A stretch of DNA of 46,820 nucleotides from Lachnospira multipara ATCC 19207 (GTDB lineage Bacteria > Bacillota > Clostridia > Lachnospirales > Lachnospiraceae). The stretch spans positions 1 to 46,820 of the forward strand of contig NZ_AUJG01000018.1 in the NCBI RefSeq assembly GCF_000424105.1, written 5' to 3'. The translations under genes were made by a program, and so were the position numbers. This document shows positions 45,307 through 46,820 of the stretch, in pieces. Below the pieces are notes generated by a model. That model did no database searches, was not told where the DNA came from, and was given only the letters and a program-made list of their open reading frames with translations. Position 1 is the first letter of the stretch. Each line of letters starts with the position of its first letter.

Positions 45307-46340
45307 AGAATTCTTCTTGCAAACAAAAAATTGGTATGACATCTAAAAGTTAGTTGTTTAAAAATTAACATTCGTTGAAAGCTAGTATTTATCTGCATTT
45401 ATAGCACTTTACAAATTTGGTTGTCTGAAATTTAACACCGTTTTGTCTTAATTTTGTAATGTATTTTTTATGTATTTACTTAAAAAGTAAAGTAATTTCA
45501 GCCTAATTTCCTTAAATTATGTCCCATATTTTTTTATATTTTTTCCTATTTTTAAATTATACTTTATTTTATTAGGTAATTATTTCAATATTATACATAA
45601 AATTCATACTTATACAAAGAATTAATTTCTAAATAAATTGATATTATCAGTTAATTTAAATAGTATCAGCTTTTATCTAAACTTATGTATTATTTATATG
45701 GAATTTTTCAAAAACTCACTTTATTTTATTAACCCAAATCTAATTTTAACTTAATTTGTATACAATATTTGGAGAAAAACTTTAGGTAAAAGATAAAGAA
45801 TTCTATATAAACCATATACTAAATATAAAGATTTTTAGGAAACTAAAACAGTACTAGTTTAAAAATAGTACCAAACTTGATTTGTATATCCCTATAATTT
45901 TGTACGCAGTTTAAAGAATCTTTAGATATTATTAATCCTAGCCAATTTTATTAATTTCTTAGTAATTAAGATAGAGCTAATATTGAATGACTTTATTATC
46001 TAAGATACGGCTTTATTTCCTTTATTTGGGACTTATTAATGTGAATTGTAATGATATTGATTATTAACCCTATATTATCTGCTGGAGCAATTTAGAAGGA
46101 TTAATAGATTTATTTCTATATTCCTTTAGATAAACTTATATAGCATTAGATCAGCTTATATAGCATTAGATCAGCCTATATAGCTCTGTATAGATTATTT
46201 AGCAGATATAACTTTATATGGCTAATTAGCAAATATATAGCTTATATGACATCTATGTTCTTTATATGAGGTGATTTAATAGTTAAAAGGTTTCTCTCTT
46301 AGAAAATGATTTAAGGGCTTTATGGGCGAATTTAGGGCAC
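45307..46340. other. Gene-free AT-rich stretch between pckA and the rRNA operon end
   Basis: About 1 kb without a credible reading frame on either strand. It is strongly A+T-rich. It contains GTACTA / TAGTAC (45851-45856, 45866-45871), a perfect 6-base inverted repeat like that at the flagellin-like promoter, and a 20-base tandem repeat near 46135. I see no RNA gene in it. Confidence 0.6.
46135..46193. repeat. 20-base tandem repeat
   Basis: CTTATATAGCATTAGATCAG is repeated exactly at 46135-46154 and 46155-46174. A third, degenerate copy starts CCTATATAGC at 46175. Further loosely related TATATAGC/TATATGGC words run to about 46240. Confidence 0.85.
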
Positions 46341-46366
46341 AAAAAAAGCACCGGTAAAACCGATGC
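46341..46366 (-). terminator. Terminator of the rRNA-tRNA operon
   Basis: GCACCGGT (46348-46355) and ACCGATGC (46359-46366) form a stem with one wobble pair. On the minus strand seven T residues follow. It lies 12 bases after the tRNA. Confidence 0.9.
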
Positions 46367-46378
46367 CTTAAATCTTAA

Positions 46379-46449
46379 CAGGGGTGGAGAGAATCGAACT
46401 CCCACCAAAGGTTTTGGAGACCCCTATGATACCACTTCACCACACCCCT
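46379..46449 (-). tRNA. tRNA-Trp (anticodon CCA)
   Basis: The minus strand folds as a full cloverleaf of 71 bases. The acceptor stem is AGGGGTG / CACCCCT, the D stem GTGA / TCAT, and the anticodon stem GGGGT / ACCTT with loop CTCCAAA (anticodon CCA). The variable loop has 4 bases and the T stem is GGGAG / CTCTC with loop TTCGATT. The discriminator is G and the 3' CCA is not encoded. It is the last gene of the rRNA operon that ends here. Confidence 0.95.
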
Positions 46450-46573
46450 ATAAGGAAATGTATTCATTCCTTCAAAACTGCACATTAAATATATTCATCC
46501 GTTTGATTATCCTTAAAGAATAACCCTCGTTTTGTTCAGTGATTTCTCACTCTCTATCCAAACCTTAACCTTA

Positions 46574-46820
46574 CTTGGTTAAGCCCTCGACCTATTAGTA
46601 CAAATCAGCTCCACATGTCACCACGCTTCCACCTTTTGCCTATCAACCTCGTCGTCTTCAAGGGGTCTTACTACATTCGTATGGGATATCTCATCTTGAG
46701 GGGGGCTTCACGCTTAGATGCCTTCAGCGTTTATCCCGTCCCGACTTGGCTACTCGGCCATGCACTTGGTAATGCAACCGATACACCAGAGGTCAGTCCA
46801 CCCCGGTCCTCTCGTACTAA
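46574..46820 (-). rRNA. 23S ribosomal RNA, 3' end (continues past the right edge)
   Basis: The minus strand reads the conserved 3' end of 23S rRNA, including the sarcin-ricin loop region TTAGTACGAGAGGACCGG at the window edge, GGTGTATCGGTTGC, AAACGCTGAAGGCATCTAAG and the terminal GGTCGAGGGCTTAACC. The 3' end is placed near 46574 by comparison with the usual terminal stem. The 125 bases between it and tRNA-Trp contain no 5S rRNA. Confidence 0.97.

Noticed and set aside
46450-46573. Divergent 5S rRNA between 23S and tRNA-Trp
   Set aside because: The stretch lacks the conserved 5S loop sequences and stem I complementarity; it looks like a normal spacer.
1-46820. CRISPR array
   Set aside because: No regularly spaced repeats with unique spacers were seen. 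The tandem repeats at 36192, 39525 and 46135 are contiguous, without spacers.

Overview
This is a low-GC Firmicutes chromosome segment, most likely from an anaerobic Lachnospiraceae-type Clostridium relative. The evidence is pyruvate:ferredoxin oxidoreductase, formate-tetrahydrofolate ligase, ATP-dependent PEP carboxykinase, a meso-DAP-type MurE, the gene order murE-priA-def-fmt-(Zn peptidase)-rsmB-rlmN-stp-prkC-rsgA-rpe, and strong AGGAGG ribosome binding sites. Almost every gene lies on the minus strand. Only an AraC-type regulator and ychF lie on the plus strand.

Layout. Positions 1-476 hold the 5' end of an IS200/IS605-type tnpB element that runs off the left edge. Next come nifJ (PFOR) and a divergent AraC-family regulator. 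Positions 5.5-9.3 kb hold a small operon: an amidase-fold protein that has lost its zinc ligands, lepA and hemW. Positions 9.5-18.5 kb hold a compact division and cell-wall (dcw) cluster, transcribed mraZ-rsmH-ftsL-ftsI-murD-ftsW-ftsQ-ftsZ. It has a good promoter, four MraZ-type operator repeats, and a separate ftsZ promoter. mraY, murF, murG, murC and ftsA are absent from it. ychF follows on the plus strand, then a compact multi-hairpin element at 19920-20078.

Positions 20.1-32.7 kb form one long, tightly packed minus-strand operon that couples peptidoglycan synthesis (murE), replication restart (priA), translation initiation and modification (def, fmt, rsmB, rlmN), PASTA kinase/PP2C signalling, ribosome assembly (rsgA) and the pentose phosphate pathway (rpe). 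Then come fhs, ftsK/spoIIIE and an ABC-F ATPase, each with its own promoter.

From 39.3 kb to the end the window is gene-poor and AT-rich. It holds an IS3-like end remnant inside a split terminator, an unrecognised 133-residue protein behind a promoter overlaid by two palindromes, an orphan carbamate kinase, a small membrane protein, a truncated flagellin-like protein and pckA. The right edge has the 3' end of a 23S rRNA gene followed by tRNA-Trp and a terminator, with no 5S gene between or after them.

The items most worth a second look are the pseudo-amidase upstream of lepA, the four-way-junction element at 19920-20078, the unknown protein with palindromic promoter at 39584-40106, and the flagellin-like protein that lacks normal D0 ends. 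All calls come from reading the sequence; no searches were run.
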